64,000 nucleotides of DNA from Actinophytocola xinjiangensis (GTDB taxonomy: Bacteria; Actinomycetota; Actinomycetes; Mycobacteriales; Pseudonocardiaceae), in NCBI RefSeq assembly GCF_001921215.1, contig NZ_MSIF01000011.1, positions 124,001 to 188,000 of the forward strand, given 5' to 3'. Positions 49,426 through 56,568 of this stretch are shown one piece after another. The position numbers were made by a program, and so were the translations under genes. Under the pieces are notes generated by a model. It was not told where the DNA came from. It made no database searches and saw nothing but the letters and a program-made list of their open reading frames with translations. Each line of letters starts with the position of its first letter. The stretch's first letter is position 1.

Positions 49426-50000
49426 CGCAGCGCGTCGACGCGCTGGCGCAGCTCGTCGGGTTCGAGCAGTTCCTTCTCCACCTCGACCGCGCCGTCCGCA
49501 CTGACGAACGCGTAGGCCGGCTGGTAGTCGACCCCGAACCGCTTCCAGATCGAGGCGTCCCGGTCGGCCAGGTGCGGGAACGTCCCGAGCCCGAACCTGT
49601 CGACGAACTCCCGCATCGCCGGCACCTCGTCCTGCGCGGCCACCCCCACGAACCGCACCCCCTCGGTCTTCGCGACCTCGGCGATCGTCGGGGCCTCGGC
49701 CTGACAGGTCGGGCACCACGGCGCCCAGAACCACAGCATCGCCGGCGCCCCGTGCAGGTCGGCCCCGTCGAAGGTCTCCCCGTCGATGGTCTTGGCCTGG
49801 AACCGCAGCAGCTCCGGCACCTCCCCGGGCACCGGCGCCTCGGACAGCCCGTCCACGCCGTCGGGCCCAGTCGGCGTCGACGCCACCGGCTGCCCACCCT
49901 CGGCCGGTCCGGCGGCGTCACCAGCGCCGTCACCGGCCCCGCACCCGGCGATGCCCAGCCCGAACAACACGGCGATCAACACCGGCAACCGGCGAGTCAT
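49422..50000 (-). CDS. Thioredoxin-like lipoprotein (TlpA/ResA family)
   Basis: A 192-residue lipoprotein with lipobox GIAGC, a Gly/Ala-rich linker and a redoxin domain with the active site WAPWCPTCQAEAPTI. It likely reduces apocytochrome or other surface thiols using electrons from CcdA. ATG 50000 has GAGGAGG 8 nt upstream; the longer open frame upstream is non-conserved. Confidence 0.92.
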   Translation of the reverse strand: MTRRLPVLIAVLFGLGIAGCGAGDGAGDAAGPAEGGQPVASTPTGPDGVDGLSEAPVPGEVPELLRFQAKTIDGETFDGADLHGAPAMLWFWAPWCPTCQAEAPTIAEVAKTEGVRFVGVAAQDEVPAMREFVDRFGLGTFPHLADRDASIWKRFGVDYQPAYAFVSADGAVEVEKELLEPDELRQRVDALR

Positions 50001-50090
50001 GGGTCTGCCTCCTCGAAGGGCGTGGTCGGTCCCCCGCATCATGCCCTGCCCCCTCCGGCAACGACCCTTACGAGCCGGTGACGTCCCGGC

Positions 50091-50163
50091 CCGCCCACTC
50101 CAGGCGCTGCGACCAACGGCCCCCGGTACCCATCCGCCACGCACCCCGCCCACTCCAGGCGCT
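50091..50163. repeat. 18-bp direct repeat downstream of a methyltransferase gene
   Basis: CCGCCCACTCCAGGCGCT occurs at 50091-50108 and 50146-50163. The second copy runs on into TTCGATCCGCAGCCCGGC, which is also present at 50276-50293 in the 3' end of the methyltransferase gene. This looks like decayed duplication of that gene's tail within the 230-bp spacer. Confidence 0.5.
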
Positions 50164-50230
50164 TCGATCCGCAGCCCGGCGCCCGTTCCGGCACCGAGGA
50201 CCCGTCCGCCCCCGTGCCGGCCCCGGCGCG

Positions 50231-50863
50231 TCAGACGGCGGAGAAGGCCACGACCGCGCCGGACCGTTCCAGGTGTTCGATCCGCAGCCCGGCCGCCGCG
50301 CACCACGCGCGCAGCTCGGCCACGGTCCCGCCCTCGCCGAAGATGCCCAGCCGGCGCAGGGCGGCGATCGCCGCGTCCTGGCGGCGACCGGCTCCCCGCA
50401 CGATCAGGTCACCCACCAGTCGCCCGCCGGGGGCGAGGCAGCGGGCCAGCTCGCCGACCGCGCCGGCCGGGTCGGGGACGCAGTGCAGGCCGTTGAACGT
50501 GACACACACGTCGAAACCACCGTCGGCGAAGGGCAGGCGGGCCAGGTCCGCGGCCACCACGTCGGCGGGCAGGCCGGCGCGTTGCGCGCGCCGGCGCGTC
50601 CGGCGCAGCATCGCCTGGGACAGGTCGGCGCCGACGTAGCGCAGGCCCTGACCTGGGCGGAGTCCGCGCAGCGCGACGCCGCCACCGCACGGCGCGTCCA
50701 ACAGCGAGGTCCCGACGGGCAGGTCGGCCAGCCTCCGGAGCGTGTCGTACAGCGGGCGCACGTCGGCGCCCCAGAGCAGGCGGGCCACCGGGCGCGCCAA
50801 CCATTCCCGCTCGACACCGAGGTCGTAGGCGGCGCCGAACAGGCGGCTGTCCCAGGCACTCAC
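50231..50863 (-). CDS. SAM-dependent methyltransferase (UbiE-like)
   Basis: A 210-residue class I methyltransferase with motif I SLLDAPCGGGVALRGL, YVGADLSQAMLRR and DVCVTFNGLHCVPDPAGAVGELARCLAPGGRLVGD. The substrate is unknown. GTG 50863 and GTG 50878 are both possible starts; 50863 has GACACT 6 nt upstream. It stands alone on the minus strand. Confidence 0.87.
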   Translation of the reverse strand: MSAWDSRLFGAAYDLGVEREWLARPVARLLWGADVRPLYDTLRRLADLPVGTSLLDAPCGGGVALRGLRPGQGLRYVGADLSQAMLRRTRRRAQRAGLPADVVAADLARLPFADGGFDVCVTFNGLHCVPDPAGAVGELARCLAPGGRLVGDLIVRGAGRRQDAAIAALRRLGIFGEGGTVAELRAWCAAAGLRIEHLERSGAVVAFSAV

Positions 50864-51047
50864 CCCGCCAGTGTCCACCGCGCCGTTTCCCGGGGCCTTC
50901 CACCGTCTACCGCGTCGCCGGTGCCTGCCGCGGCCCGGCAGTGTCTACGCGCCTGTGTCAGTGCCTGCCGCGCGCCGGTGCCCGCGGCCCGATGCCGCTG
51001 GCCGAACCGTCGGCGCCGGCGAGCACCGTGCCGGCGCCGGCACGGCC

Positions 51048-51119
51048 GCGCCGTCCGTGTCTACCGCGCCGTCCGTGTCTACCGCGCCGTCCGTGTCTGC
51101 CGGGCCGTCAGTGTCTGCC
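51048..51119. repeat. Four 18-bp tandem repeats
   Basis: GCGCCGTCCGTGTCTACC is repeated at 51048, 51066, 51084 and 51102, the last two with 1-3 changes. It fills most of the spacer between the methyltransferase start and the winged-helix gene; the last unit runs into that gene's 3' end. Confidence 0.85.
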
Positions 51120-51449
51120 GCGCGCGACCGCCTCCAGTGCGTGGACCAGGGCCCGCACGTCGTGCGAGGCGAGGCCGTAGCAGCCGTCGATGCCGGCGGT
51201 CACGAGTCCGGCGGCGCCGAGGACCTCCAGGTGGTGGAAGATGTCGCCCTCTCCGGTCCGGGCGACGAGTTCGGTGGCCGAGGCGTTGCCGTCGGCGAGG
51301 ACGAGCAGGACCGCGAGCCGTTGCCGGGACGCCAGCGCCCGGCCGACGTCGTAGAGCCGCTCGTCCAAGGCAACCACCGCGGTCGACGGGAGGCGCCCTT
51401 CCGGCCCGGGTGGGGCCGGGGAGGGCGCCGGGTGGTCCAGCGACGTCAC
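51108..51449 (-). CDS. ArsR-like winged-helix regulator
   Basis: A 113-residue protein with a winged-helix core (ALASRQRLAVLLVLADGNASATELVARTGEGDIFHHLEVLGAAGLVTAG) like ArsR/HTH_20 regulators, preceded by a Pro-rich N-terminus. GTG 51449 overlaps the stop of the DUF5666-like gene by 4 bp, so both are made from one message. Ligand and target unknown; no metal-binding Cys cluster is seen. Confidence 0.8.
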   Translation of the reverse strand: MTSLDHPAPSPAPPGPEGRLPSTAVVALDERLYDVGRALASRQRLAVLLVLADGNASATELVARTGEGDIFHHLEVLGAAGLVTAGIDGCYGLASHDVRALVHALEAVARGRH

Positions 51450-51991
51450 TTCCAGCCGAAGTCGGTGAGGTCGAGGATGGTGCTGGCGGCCGGGGTCTGC
51501 CCGCCCTTCGGCGCGACCACGACGACCTGCTCGTCCTTGGCCACCGAGTCGATCTTCGCGTCCCCGTTGACGGTGGTCTCGGCAGTGACCGCGTAGGTCC
51601 TGGCGAACCCGTCGGCACTGCGCACCGCGACCGACTTCCCGTCGACGGCCGTCACGGTGCCCTTCTGCACCAGCATGGTGGTCGACCCGCCGCCCTCGGT
51701 CGCCAGCACGACCTCGGCACGCGAGAGGTCCTCGACGTTGAGCTGGTCCAGCGTTTTGAACAGGCCGCCGGCGCCCCAGCCGCCCTTCCAGTCACCCTTC
51801 CCGTCACCGTGCCCGCCGGCCCACGGCGGCCCGTCGTGCTCCTCGGTCGGTGCGGGCTGGGTCGGTGCGGGCTCGGTCGGCTGCTGTCCGCCCGCCGCCG
51901 CGGCGATCCCGAAGGCGCCGACGCTGACCACGCCGACCACCGCGACCCCGAGACCGACGCGCCAGCCGAGGCGTCTGGTCCGTTCGCTCAT
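51446..51991 (-). CDS. Membrane-anchored protein with DUF5666-like domain
   Basis: A 181-residue protein with one N-terminal helix (GLGVAVVGVVSVGAFGIAAAA), a Pro/Thr and Gly/Trp-rich linker, and a C-terminal small beta-barrel (MLVQKGTVTAVDGKSVAVRSADGFARTYAVTAETTVNG) typical of DUF5666. Function unknown. It is translationally coupled to the winged-helix regulator downstream, which may respond to it. Confidence 0.75.
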   Translation of the reverse strand: MSERTRRLGWRVGLGVAVVGVVSVGAFGIAAAAGGQQPTEPAPTQPAPTEEHDGPPWAGGHGDGKGDWKGGWGAGGLFKTLDQLNVEDLSRAEVVLATEGGGSTTMLVQKGTVTAVDGKSVAVRSADGFARTYAVTAETTVNGDAKIDSVAKDEQVVVVAPKGGQTPAASTILDLTDFGWK

Positions 51992-52605
51992 GCTGTCACT
52001 CCCCGTCGGTTGTCCGCTGCCATCAATGATCGCGACGGACGGCCCCGCTGACGTCGCCTCGCGGGCGAGACCTCACCTACCGACAGGGCGGTACCCCGAC
52101 GCCCCCGCCCTACGCCCCACGCGGTACCTCCCTCGGCCGAGTGCCCCGCCGGCAACCCGACCGGGCACCCGACCAACGACCCGACCGGCCATTCAGCCGA
52201 CGCCTCGGCTCGCCGATCGACCGGCAACCCCAGCCGCCGACACCAGCAGCAACCCCAGCCGAAAACCCGACCGACTACTCCAGCCACCAACACACCAGCC
52301 AGCAACAGCCAGCCAACGACACCAGCCAGCAACAGCCAGCGGGCGACACCAGCCAGCAACCCCCAGCCCACAACTCCCAGCCGGCGACTCCAGCCAGCAA
52401 TCCGGCCCACAACCCCCAGCCGGCGACACCAGCCAGCAACCCCGGCCACAACCCCCAGCCGACGACACCAGCCAGCAACCCCGGCCACAACCCCAACCAG
52501 CAACTCCAACCGCCGACACCAGCCAGCAAACCCAGCCGGCCGACCCAGCCGCCGACGCCAGCCGGCGACTCAGCCCGTAACCCAGTTCGCGGCTCAGCTG
52601 ATGGC
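51992..52605. repeat. 614-bp noncoding spacer with degenerate CCAGCCAGCAAC repeats
   Basis: From about 52205 to 52590 the plus strand is made of imperfect repeats of ACACCAGCCAGCAAC within 27- to 51-bp units; two adjacent units of 39 bp are clear at 52387-52425 and 52426-52464. The frames spanning it on both strands are low complexity (Pro/Gln/Thr or Gly/Trp/Val) and conserved with nothing I know. 51992-52204 shows nothing recognisable. Confidence 0.8.
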
Positions 52606-53463
52606 TCAGCTGATGGCGATGGCCATGACGCCGGCCAGCACGATGACCGCGCCGCCCAGGCGTCGCGCGGGGTTCGGTTCGCCGAGCAGGAGCCAGGCCC
52701 CCACGCTGCCGATCACGATCGACAGTTCCCTGGCCGGCGCGACCATGCTCACCGGCGCGTAGCGCATGGCGAACAGCACGAGCACGTAGGCCAGCGGCGA
52801 GAGCACCGCGACCGCGAGCACCGGCGCCCGGTGCCGTGCCCAGATCCCCGCGACCTCGGCCCGCCGCCGGTAGGCGTAGGGCCCCAGCAGCATGGTCTGG
52901 ACGGCCGACGACCCGGTCATCAGCACGAACGGCGACACGGCCAGCGCGGTCACCGCGTGCGCGTCCCAGACCGTGTAGGTGGCGATCATGGCGCCGCAGC
53001 CCAGCCCGTACCCGACGCCGGTCGCCCAGGACCGCCCGCCGCCGGATCCGAGACCGCCGATGACCCACACCCCGACCACGACCCCGGCGGTGCCCAGCAG
53101 CACGGCCAGCCCCGGCCGTTCACCGAACAGCAGGATCGCCGCGCCGACCGAGAGCATCGGCCCGGTGCCCCTGGCCAGCGGGTAGACCACCGACAGGTCG
53201 CCCACGGCGTACCCGCGTTGCAGCAGCACGAAGTACCCGGTGTGCACACAGCCGCTGACCAGCACGGCGATCCACCACGCCCCGGCCACCCCACCCTCGA
53301 CGGCGATCGCGACGATCGCCACGGGTAACTGGAAGACCGTCGACCAGACGCCGGTGAGCCAGACGAACAGGGCGCCGCCGTTCGGTACCGCCTTGGCGCA
53401 CAGGTTCCAGCCCGCGTGCGCCATCGCCGCTCCCAGCACGAGCACCACCGCCGCGACCTGCAC
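52606..53463 (-). CDS. EamA/DMT-family transporter
   Basis: A 285-residue protein with ten predicted helices in two EamA repeats (AAMAHAGWNLCAKAV, ...VVYPLARGTGPMLSVGAAILLFGERP and ...VLVLFAMRYAPVSMVAPARELSIVIGSVGAWLLLGEP). It probably exports a small metabolite. The start is GTG 53463. It is divergent from the SPFH gene, with an 82-bp spacer holding the TGATATCAC element. Confidence 0.87.
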   Translation of the reverse strand: MQVAAVVLVLGAAMAHAGWNLCAKAVPNGGALFVWLTGVWSTVFQLPVAIVAIAVEGGVAGAWWIAVLVSGCVHTGYFVLLQRGYAVGDLSVVYPLARGTGPMLSVGAAILLFGERPGLAVLLGTAGVVVGVWVIGGLGSGGGRSWATGVGYGLGCGAMIATYTVWDAHAVTALAVSPFVLMTGSSAVQTMLLGPYAYRRRAEVAGIWARHRAPVLAVAVLSPLAYVLVLFAMRYAPVSMVAPARELSIVIGSVGAWLLLGEPNPARRLGGAVIVLAGVMAIAIS

Positions 53464-53499
53464 CCACCCACACTGCCTGGTTCCCCCCGACCGGATAAT

Positions 53500-53516
53500 G
53501 TGATATCACTTTGATA
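53500..53516. promoter_or_regulatory. Palindrome plus repeat, probable RHH operator
   Basis: GTGATATCAC (53500-53509) is a perfect 10-bp palindrome. TGATA recurs at 53501-53505 and 53512-53516, one helical turn (11 bp) apart. It is AT-rich in a GC-rich genome and lies 30-46 bp before the SPFH start, whose operon encodes a ribbon-helix-helix protein that could bind it. Confidence 0.6.
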
Positions 53517-53545
53517 GTAGCTGAGGATTCGCGAGGGGAATCGAC

Positions 53546-54466
53546 ATGAACGACACGTTCCAGACCGCCATGCCACCGCCACACATCCGCGAGCGGGTCG
53601 CGTTCAACACCTCCGGGATGCCGGTGTTCGCCGCCTCGGCGGTGCTCATGCTGGGTGGGCTCGCCCTGACCCTGATCGGCATCATCGACCTGGCCAACCG
53701 CGAGGGCGGGCTGGCGCTGGTGATCATCGGCGGCCTGGCGCTGGTGGCCGGCGTGCTGGTCGCCTCGGGCCTGATCATGGTGGCGCCCCGCGAGGCCAGG
53801 GTGATCCAGTACCTCGGCCGGTACACGGGCACCGTGCGCATCGACGGCCTGCGCTGGATCAACCCGTTCACCCTGCGCCGGAAGATCTCCACCCGCATCC
53901 GCAACCACGAGACGGCGGTGACGAAGGTCAACGACGCCGACGGCAGCCCGATCGAGATCGCCGCGGTCGTGGTGTGGCGGGTGACCGACACGGCCCGCGC
54001 GGTGTTCGAGGTCGACGACTTCCTGGAGTTCGTCAACATCCAGACCGAGACCGCCGTCCGCCACATCGCGACGACCTACCCGTACGACGCCCACGGCGAC
54101 GAGACGCTGTCGCTGCGCCAGAACACCTCGGAGATCACCGACAAGCTGTCCGCGGAGGTCGGCGCCCGGGTCGAGGCGGCGGGCGTGGAGGTCATCGAGT
54201 CACGAATCACGCACCTGGCGTATGCGCAGGAGATCGCCGGTGCGATGCTGCGACGTCAGCAGGCCGGCGCGGTGGTCGCCGCACGACAGCGGATCGTCGA
54301 GGGGGCGGTGGGCATGGTGCAGGCGGCCCTGGACGCACTGGCCGAACACGAGGTCGTCGACCTGGACGAGGAACGCAAGGCGGCGATGGTGAGCAACCTG
54401 CTGGTCGTGCTGTGCGCCGACCGCGACACCCAGCCCGTGGTGAACACGGGCTCGCTGTACAACTGA
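53546..54466 (+). CDS. SPFH/band-7 domain membrane protein
   Basis: A 306-residue protein with two N-terminal membrane helices ([44 protein letters not shown]) and an SPFH domain ([28 protein letters not shown] ... [35 protein letters not shown]), then an amphipathic helical tail. Family members oligomerise on membranes and often scaffold proteases. GAGGGG precedes the ATG. It is followed after 7 bp by a ribbon-helix-helix gene. Confidence 0.9.
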   Translation: MNDTFQTAMPPPHIRERVAFNTSGMPVFAASAVLMLGGLALTLIGIIDLANREGGLALVIIGGLALVAGVLVASGLIMVAPREARVIQYLGRYTGTVRIDGLRWINPFTLRRKISTRIRNHETAVTKVNDADGSPIEIAAVVVWRVTDTARAVFEVDDFLEFVNIQTETAVRHIATTYPYDAHGDETLSLRQNTSEITDKLSAEVGARVEAAGVEVIESRITHLAYAQEIAGAMLRRQQAGAVVAARQRIVEGAVGMVQAALDALAEHEVVDLDEERKAAMVSNLLVVLCADRDTQPVVNTGSLYN

Positions 54467-54473
54467 GCGACCC

Positions 54474-54698
54474 GTGTCCGAGCGCAAGAAGATACTCCTG
54501 CGGCTCGACCCGGCCATCCACGACGCGATAGCCAGGTGGGCGGCCGACGAGCTGCGGAGTACCAACGCGCAGATCGAGTTCCTTCTCCGCCGGGCGCTGT
54601 CCCAGCAGGGCCGCCTCCCCGGCAACGCCGGGGGCCTCCCCCGCCGGGGACGACCCCCCAAGTCCCCACCCGCCGACGACGAGCCCCCGGACCAGTGA
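54474..54698 (+). CDS. Arc-type ribbon-helix-helix DNA-binding protein
   Basis: A 74-residue protein with the RHH core [38 protein letters not shown] (beta strand, then two helices) and a basic/Pro tail ([10 protein letters not shown]) resembling an AT-hook. GTG 54474. It is in one operon with the SPFH gene and is likely its autoregulator. Confidence 0.82.
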   Translation: MSERKKILLRLDPAIHDAIARWAADELRSTNAQIEFLLRRALSQQGRLPGNAGGLPRRGRPPKSPPADDEPPDQ

Positions 54699-54812
54699 CC
54701 CGCCCCGGCACGCGGCGTGACCGATCCCGCACACCGCCCTGACGCCGACGAGGTCAACGCCGGATGCCCGGGTACACCGCGCGACTGGCGGCGGACGGGC
54801 TGACCGAGCTCG

Positions 54813-54880
54813 GTGTCCGCCGGTGCCGGCGAGGTGCCGGCGAGGTGCCGATAGGTGTCGATGAGTGTCGACACGGTGCC
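54813..54880. repeat. Seven helically phased GTGYC boxes upstream of rpsT
   Basis: GTG[C/T]C occurs at 54813, 54823, 54834, 54845, 54855, 54865 and 54876, with steps of 10 or 11 bp (mean 10.5), ending 3 bp before TAGCAT (54884-54889), a possible -10. The rest of the 54699-54995 spacer holds a small CTCGCT-GACC-AGCGAG hairpin near 54928 and nothing else I recognise. Confidence 0.6.
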
Positions 54881-54995
54881 TGTTAGCATGGCTCGTCGTG
54901 CCGTGTGGCGTTCCGCCCAGGAGGAAACTCGCTGACCAGCGAGGCCACCCACATCGCGGCACGGACCTTCCGTGATCGACGTCGAGGAGTAACTC

Positions 54996-55256
54996 GTGGC
55001 CAACATCAAGTCCCAGATCAAGCGCATCCAGACGAACGAGAAGGCGCGACTGCGCAACAAGTCCGTCAAGTCCTCGGTGAAGACCGCGATCCGCAAGTTC
55101 CGCGAGGCGGCCGACGCCGGCGAGAAGGAGAAGGCCGTCGAGCTGCTCCAGGCCGCCAGCCGCCAGCTGGACAAGGCCGCGAGCAAGGGCGTGATCCACG
55201 CCAACCAGGCGGCGAACAAGAAGTCCGCCATGGCCAAGCGCGCCAACCAGCTCTGA
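54996..55256 (+). CDS. rpsT: 30S ribosomal protein S20
   Basis: An 86-residue basic helical protein, [23 protein letters not shown], diagnostic for S20, which binds 16S rRNA early in assembly. The start is GTG 54996 with GAGGAG upstream. The 5' leader is about 100 nt if TAGCAT at 54884 is the -10, which leaves room for control. Confidence 0.97.
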   Translation: MANIKSQIKRIQTNEKARLRNKSVKSSVKTAIRKFREAADAGEKEKAVELLQAASRQLDKAASKGVIHANQAANKKSAMAKRANQL

Positions 55257-55268
55257 CCCCAGAACTCC

Positions 55269-55305
55269 CGACGATGCCGGCCGCTCCCCGCGGCCGGCAT
55301 CGTCG
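55269..55305 (+). terminator. Terminator hairpin after rpsT
   Basis: A perfect 16-bp stem CGACGATGCCGGCCGC with loop TCCCC starts 13 bp after the rpsT stop. There is no U-tract, but the stability is very high, as in many actinobacterial terminators. Confidence 0.85.
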
Positions 55306-55456
55306 TGTCCGGGGCCCCCGCCCAGATCGAACGCCCGACGGCGAGCACCGCCAGCTCAGCCCACTGTCGACCCCGGCACGTTCCACCCGGTGATGAACGG
55401 GCGGTGCCGGTTGGCCCGGGGGTGTCCGGTGCCGGGGGCGGTGCGAGGATGGCGGG

Positions 55457-56434
55457 GTGAAGTCACCCGCCGTGACCCCGCCGGCTCTTCAGCTCGTGCT
55501 GGGCGAGGAGGAGCTGCTGGTGGAACGCGCGGTTCGCGCCGCGGTCGACGCCGCCAAGCTCGCTGATCCCTCCGCCGAGCTCACCCGGGTGAAGGTGTCC
55601 GACATCAGTCCGCCCGAGCTGGCCGAGTTGGTCAGTCCGTCGCTGTTCGCCGAGCGGCGGGTCATCGTGCTGGAGAGCGCGCACGATGCCAACAAGGACA
55701 TCGCCGCGGCGGTCACCGCGTACATCAGGGATCCGGCGGACGGGGTCCAGCTGGTCGTGCTGCACACCGGCGGCGGACGCAAGCCCGCCAAGGACCTCAT
55801 CGCCACGTTGCGCTCGGCCGGGGCGAACGTGGTGGACTGCCCGAGGATCACCAAGCCGGGCGACCGGGAAGCCTTCGTACGCAACGAGATCCGCCGCGCC
55901 GGCGGCAAGACCGACGCGGAGGCGGTCAGCGTCCTGATCGACTCCGTCGGCTCCGACCTGCGTGAGCTGGCCTCGGCCGCCGCCCAGCTCGTCGCCGACA
56001 CCAGCGGGCAGGTGACGGCCGAGGAAGTGCGTCGCTACCACCGGGGCCGGGCCGACGTCACCGGGTTCGCCGTGGCCGAGAAGGCTGTCACCGGGGACGT
56101 GTCCGGCGCGCTGGAAACGCTGCACTGGGCCCGGCAACTCGGCGTCCCGCACGTCCTGATCGCCGACGCCCTGGCCGACGCGGTCCGCACCGTCTCCCGC
56201 GTGGCCGGCGCCGGGCGCGCCGACCCGTTCCGGCTGGCCTCCGAGCTGGGGATGCCGGCGTGGAAGATCCGCAAGGCCCAGTCCCAGTCCCGGGGCTGGC
56301 ACCCCGCCGGCCTGGTCGCCGCCATGCAGGTCGTCGCCGAGGTGAACGCCGACGTCAAGGGCGTCGCCGCCGACGCGGACTACGCACTCCAACGCGCGGT
56401 CCTTCGCGTCACCGAGGCCCGCCGGCTCGACTGA
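55457..56434 (+). CDS. holA: DNA polymerase III subunit delta
   Basis: A 325-residue clamp-loader subunit: LVLGEEELLVERAVRAAV at the start, the degenerate AAA+ core (FAERRVIVLESAHD, LIATLRSAGANVVDCPRI) and the C-terminal helical collar (ARQLGVPHVLIADALADAVRTVSRV). It opens the beta clamp during loading. GTG 55457. Next to rpsT, as in other actinobacteria, though here on the same strand. Confidence 0.92.
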   Translation: MKSPAVTPPALQLVLGEEELLVERAVRAAVDAAKLADPSAELTRVKVSDISPPELAELVSPSLFAERRVIVLESAHDANKDIAAAVTAYIRDPADGVQLVVLHTGGGRKPAKDLIATLRSAGANVVDCPRITKPGDREAFVRNEIRRAGGKTDAEAVSVLIDSVGSDLRELASAAAQLVADTSGQVTAEEVRRYHRGRADVTGFAVAEKAVTGDVSGALETLHWARQLGVPHVLIADALADAVRTVSRVAGAGRADPFRLASELGMPAWKIRKAQSQSRGWHPAGLVAAMQVVAEVNADVKGVAADADYALQRAVLRVTEARRLD

Positions 56435-56568
56435 CCCCGGCCACGATCCCGCACGACTCCCAGCACGGCTCCCACCGGACTCCCGCCGCGCACCCGAACA
56501 GGCGGTGACACGGCGCCTTCGCGGGGTCACCGCCACGAGGCCGGGACGTGGTCGGACGCGGTCGTGGT

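Noticed and set aside
51988-52580. Frames on both strands across the repeat spacer
   Set aside because: Low-complexity translations on both strands from the same repeats; neither has a convincing start or conserved sequence.
52250-52590. Possible CRISPR array
   Set aside because: Unit lengths vary from 27 to 51 bp, there are no unique spacers between identical repeats, and no cas genes are present.
54888-54935. 15-codon frame (MARRAVWRSAQEETR) upstream of rpsT as a leader peptide
   Set aside because: Its ATG overlaps the proposed -10 and it lacks a codon bias or terminator that would suggest attenuation.
55269-55305. Hairpin after rpsT as a riboswitch
   Set aside because: It is a simple perfect stem downstream of the gene, so a terminator explains it.
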